From contig JAISYY010000345.1 of the NCBI GenBank assembly GCA_031269635.1, forward strand, positions 1-8,478: a stretch of DNA of 8,478 nt, in the 5' to 3' direction. The notes below the pieces were generated by a model, which was given only the letters and a program-made list of their open reading frames with translations, searched no databases and was not told the origin of the DNA. Positions 6,096 to 8,478 of this stretch are shown one piece after another. A program made the translations under genes and the position numbers. Within the stretch, counting starts at the first letter, position 1. Every line of letters begins with the position of its first letter. This DNA comes from Tannerella sp. (GTDB lineage Bacteria > Bacteroidota > Bacteroidia > Bacteroidales > Tannerellaceae).

Positions 6096-6673
6096 TATTT
6101 TTTCCAGTAAAACGATTGAATGAGTTCGATGATGTCTTTTTTTATGTATTCGGTGACGGGAGCCAGCGAGTCGGCATTGACGCTATTTTTATAATACAGT
6201 GCGCCACGAAAGAAATTGGAGGTGCTGTCCGTAAGCATGAATTGTATGGGCGATGCGGTTTCTCCTTCGATCAGAAACAGGGCGCCATAGAGATTGCGGT
6301 CATTGTTTTCGTAGATCCGCTCGTTTACCGCATCCGCATTTCTGACGGTACGTTCAACCAGCCTGCGACATTCGCCGTCACATTCATAAAACGTCCGGGG
6401 CGTTATGGACTGATAGCTGCAATATATTTTTGCATGGAGATCCGGATAGTCGATGTTGAGCCAGTAAAGCAAGCTGTCGCTGTCATCTGGCGGCATTTCG
6501 ACGGCAGTCCGCGTCGAAAGGTTAAATCCATAGGGCAATTCGTCCCTGTTAAAGGCAATATATTGGGCTTCGGGAGGTTCTATGCGAAGATAACCTTTCG
6601 GCTTGGGCGTATGATTTCTTTTACACGACCATATTATGCATGTAAAAAGAAAAATAAAAACAATATTCCGCAT
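6095..6673 (-). CDS. gldD: GldD-like gliding-motility-associated lipoprotein
   Basis: The 192-residue product starts with a lipoprotein signal peptide: M-R-N, a hydrophobic core (4-15) and a lipobox-like I-W-S-C with C17 as the probable lipidated residue (Trp at -2 is unusual but allowed). Mature residues KPKGYLRIEPPEAQY (24-38) form the PKPxGYxRIxxPExxY signature that I recognise from GldD. The rest shows no enzyme motif; four Cys (C17, C85, C98, C102) are noted. In Flavobacterium johnsoniae GldD is a lipoprotein needed for gliding, with links to type IX secretion, but homologues occur in Bacteroidetes that do not glide, so motility cannot be inferred. It follows gldE by 12 bases, with a good Shine-Dalgarno sequence, and its stop overlaps the next start as TAATG, consistent with the conserved gldE-gldD pairing. 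Confidence 0.9.
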   Translation of the reverse strand: MRNIVFIFLFTCIIWSCKRNHTPKPKGYLRIEPPEAQYIAFNRDELPYGFNLSTRTAVEMPPDDSDSLLYWLNIDYPDLHAKIYCSYQSITPRTFYECDGECRRLVERTVRNADAVNERIYENNDRNLYGALFLIEGETASPIQFMLTDSTSNFFRGALYYKNSVNADSLAPVTEYIKKDIIELIQSFYWKK

Positions 6674-6678
6674 AGTTG

Positions 6679-6685
6679 CTCCTCT
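6679..6685 (-). promoter_or_regulatory. Shine-Dalgarno sequence of gldD
   Basis: The 12-base gap between gldE and gldD reads AGAGGAG followed by five bases and ATG on the coding strand. This is an unusually good ribosome binding site for a Bacteroidota genome, where most genes, including all the others here, have AT-rich leaders without such a motif. It fixes the gldD start at 6673. Confidence 0.65.
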
Positions 6686-7987
6686 TTATGATTTATCTTC
6701 TTTATTTTGGGGAATCATACCGAATTTGACTTTCAGCACACGGCGTTCGTCCGCCTCAAGTATGCGGAAACGGTATTTTTTATAATCAATCACTTCGCGT
6801 CTGCAAGGCAATGTCCCTTTTATGGCAAGCATAAGTCCGGTGAGTGTTTCCGCTTCTTCGGTATGTTCGCTGAAATCCGACGGCGAAACGCCTGTCTCGC
6901 GGAAGAAGTCGTTGAGTTGGATTTTTCCTTCAAAAATATAACTGCCGTCGGGCAGAGACATGAACGAATGTTCGTCTTCGTCATATTCGTCCGATATGTC
7001 TCCTACGATTTCTTCTACGATATCTTCCATTGTCACAAGCCCCGATGTGCATCCAAATTCATCTACGACAATGGCCATGTGCGTCTTGTTTGTGCGTAAT
7101 TCGTCTAACAGGTCATCAATCTTTTTCGTTTCCGGGACGAAGTACGGTTTACGCATGAGGGACTGCCATTCAAAGTTCTCCGGTTTGTTAAGCGCAGGTA
7201 TGATATCCTTAACATAGAGGACGCCTTTGATGTTGTCTTCATCATCCTCGTACACGGGAATCCTGGAATATCCGGATTCGATAATGATATTTATTACTTT
7301 ATTCAGGTCGCTTTTGATGTTTATCGCTTCGATGTCAGTACGCGGCGTCATTATCTCGTTCGCTTTTTTGTTGTAGAAATGAATGATATCTTCGAGCATT
7401 TCCTTTTCTTCGTACATGTCGTTCGGAGCTTCGTCGGCAAGCGGTATCTGCGTTTTTTTAGAATGGTCGCTGTCCTTCTTTTCCACCGGTATGGACGTCA
7501 TGCGTATAAACGGCGAACATGTGTTTATAATATGCCTTAATAGCGGCGCCATGGCACGGGCGACACTTAACTTGTTCTTTGACAGCAATTTGGGGAAAAT
7601 TCCATAGAACAGAACCCATAACGCGACGGTACACACCAGCATAATCAAGTAAGCCGGGATGAGCGGCCCGATGCCGGACCTGTTCACTCCGTATGCGCAG
7701 ATGACGGTTACGGCAATAAGAACGAAAGACTGAACCATACGGCAGGAAGCTCTCATCAGCCGCAGATGATCAGACAGGTAAACGATAATTTTATACCTGG
7801 CCAATGCACTTTCTTCCAACCTGTTCATCTCTTCCTGCGACAGGGAAGATATCGCGTTTTCGGCCGCAGATAAAAATGTTATGAATAACAGCAAGATGAA
7901 GGCAATACCCAAAGCTGCTGCAAATTCGGCCGGATTATTAAAAGTCATTTGCAGCAGCAATCCCGGAAAGTAATCGTCTGAGTCCAA
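6686..7987 (-). CDS. gldE: GldE-like membrane protein, CNNM/CBS/CorC_HlyC transporter family
   Basis: Integral membrane protein of the CNNM (DUF21)-CBS-CorC_HlyC family, whose other members are linked to Mg2+/Co2+ homeostasis; the GldE subgroup is named from Flavobacterium gliding genetics, where it works with GldD. In the 433 residues: membrane domain about 20-165 with segments near 23-45, 85-105 and 110-131; two CBS motifs about 211-335, with SGYSRIPVYEDD (238-249), GVLYVKDI (255-262), MAIVVDEFGCTSGLVTMEDIVEEIVGDI (split, 304-331); CorC_HlyC domain about 343-423. No ATG fits the expected N-terminus: 7987 is a TTG giving MDSDD, with an in-frame TAA five codons upstream. TTG at 7987 matches the usual length; the first internal ATG (residue 14, 7948) still precedes the first helix and is the alternative. 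Gap to ssb is 16 bases. Confidence 0.92.
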   Translation of the reverse strand: MDSDDYFPGLLLQMTFNNPAEFAAALGIAFILLLFITFLSAAENAISSLSQEEMNRLEESALARYKIIVYLSDHLRLMRASCRMVQSFVLIAVTVICAYGVNRSGIGPLIPAYLIMLVCTVALWVLFYGIFPKLLSKNKLSVARAMAPLLRHIINTCSPFIRMTSIPVEKKDSDHSKKTQIPLADEAPNDMYEEKEMLEDIIHFYNKKANEIMTPRTDIEAINIKSDLNKVINIIIESGYSRIPVYEDDEDNIKGVLYVKDIIPALNKPENFEWQSLMRKPYFVPETKKIDDLLDELRTNKTHMAIVVDEFGCTSGLVTMEDIVEEIVGDISDEYDEDEHSFMSLPDGSYIFEGKIQLNDFFRETGVSPSDFSEHTEEAETLTGLMLAIKGTLPCRREVIDYKKYRFRILEADERRVLKVKFGMIPQNKEDKS

Positions 7988-8003
7988 AATATAAAATTAA
8001 AGT

Positions 8004-8462
8004 TTAGAATGGTAAATCGTCTGTCTGCTCTGATACGGGAGGAATTTCTGCCGTTGCAGAATCGTTGTTTCTTGCGGCGGTAGCGGATGCGTTACCGCTC
8101 TCCTGTTGTTCGTCGCGACGGGTGCCGCTTCCTATGGAATAAAATTCAACACGGTCAGCGAATATTTCCGTAACGTAACGTTTGTTGCCGTCTTTGTCAT
8201 CATAGTTGCGTGTACGTATTTTGCCTTCGACATACACGAGAGATCCTTTCTTTACATATTTTTCGACAAACTGTGCACGGTCGCGGGTTGCAACGATATT
8301 ATGCCATTCGGTACGTTCGGGCACTTCGGTACCGTTAGCAAGTTTGTATCCACGATCTGATGTGGCCAGCGGGAAGTTTGCAATCGCATTGCCGTCGTCG
8401 AAATAACGGATATCGGGGTCTTTTCCCACATTGCCTATTAAAATAACTTTATTCAATGACAT
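8004..8462 (-). CDS. ssb: Single-stranded DNA-binding protein
   Basis: Binds and protects single-stranded DNA during replication, recombination and repair, usually as a tetramer. The 152-residue product has the standard layout: an OB fold at about 1-108, with LNKVILIGNVGKDPDIRY (3-20), TEWHNIVA (51-58) and the GSLVYVEGKIRTRNY strand pair (73-87); a flexible low-complexity linker (about 111-144) rich in Ala, Ser, Asn and Thr; and the acidic protein-interaction tip ending D-D-L-P-F, the form of the tail seen in many Bacteroidetes. The ATG at 8462 fits the family start (M-S-L-N-K). It is complete, with only 16 bases of upstream sequence in the window, so its promoter cannot be judged. In relatives mutY often precedes it; that would lie beyond the right edge. 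Confidence 0.97.
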   Translation of the reverse strand: MSLNKVILIGNVGKDPDIRYFDDGNAIANFPLATSDRGYKLANGTEVPERTEWHNIVATRDRAQFVEKYVKKGSLVYVEGKIRTRNYDDKDGNKRYVTEIFADRVEFYSIGSGTRRDEQQESGNASATAARNNDSATAEIPPVSEQTDDLPF

Positions 8463-8478
8463 ATTATATAAATGTTTA

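Noticed and set aside
6035..6691. Plus-strand open frame of 218 codons opposite gldD and the start of the PPTase gene
   Set aside because: It lies antisense to genes with clear family motifs, has no recognisable domain, and spans a gene boundary; it is a coding shadow.
6095..7987. gldE and gldD as proof of a gliding organism with type IX secretion
   Set aside because: Homologues of both occur in non-gliding Bacteroidota and no other gld, spr or por gene is in the window.

Overview
The window is a dense, entirely minus-strand block of ten chromosomal housekeeping genes from a member of the Bacteroidota, most likely order Bacteroidales. Four things point there: GldE and GldD homologues behind ssb, a DUF4271-type membrane protein ahead of hemD, the order hemD-rnpA-yidD-tatD-tyrS, and promoter elements of the Bacteroides type (TAnnTTTG at -7, TTTG at -33) instead of sigma-70 -35/-10 boxes. 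No rRNA, tRNA, CRISPR array, transposase, phage gene or toxin-antitoxin pair is visible.

Layout in the direction of transcription (right to left): ssb (8462-8004), gldE (7987-6686, probable TTG start), gldD (6673-6095), an Sfp/AcpS-type phosphopantetheinyl transferase (6095-5412) and an aldo/keto reductase with a C-terminal dicluster ferredoxin module (5424-4393). These are separated by 16 and 12 bases or overlap by 1 and 13 bases, so they look like one transcription unit whose promoter lies beyond the right edge. After a 64-base gap with a -7-like element comes a second unit: DUF4271 protein (4328-3603), hemD (3606-2830), rnpA (2843-2442), yidD (2445-2224) and tatD (2194-1487), with overlaps of 4, 14 and 4 bases and then a 29-base gap. 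tyrS (1420-122) follows a 66-base gap holding an almost ideal Bacteroides promoter. The last 121 bases on the left hold no gene I can identify.

Functionally the window is mixed: DNA replication/repair (ssb), tRNA maturation and charging (rnpA, tyrS), tetrapyrrole synthesis (hemD), membrane-protein insertion (yidD), carrier-protein activation (PPTase), envelope proteins (gldE, gldD, DUF4271) and a metal-dependent hydrolase (tatD). Tight overlaps suggest translational coupling.

I found no convincing new multi-gene system. The most interesting signals are small: a perfectly in-frame, hairpin-forming GC-rich segment inside tatD in a place where the family normally has a shorter loop, a low-complexity insertion built around a direct repeat in the phosphopantetheinyl transferase, and a left-edge segment that is open in several frames and may be the end of a dispersed repeat or of another gene. 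All family assignments are from recognised motifs, with no database search.
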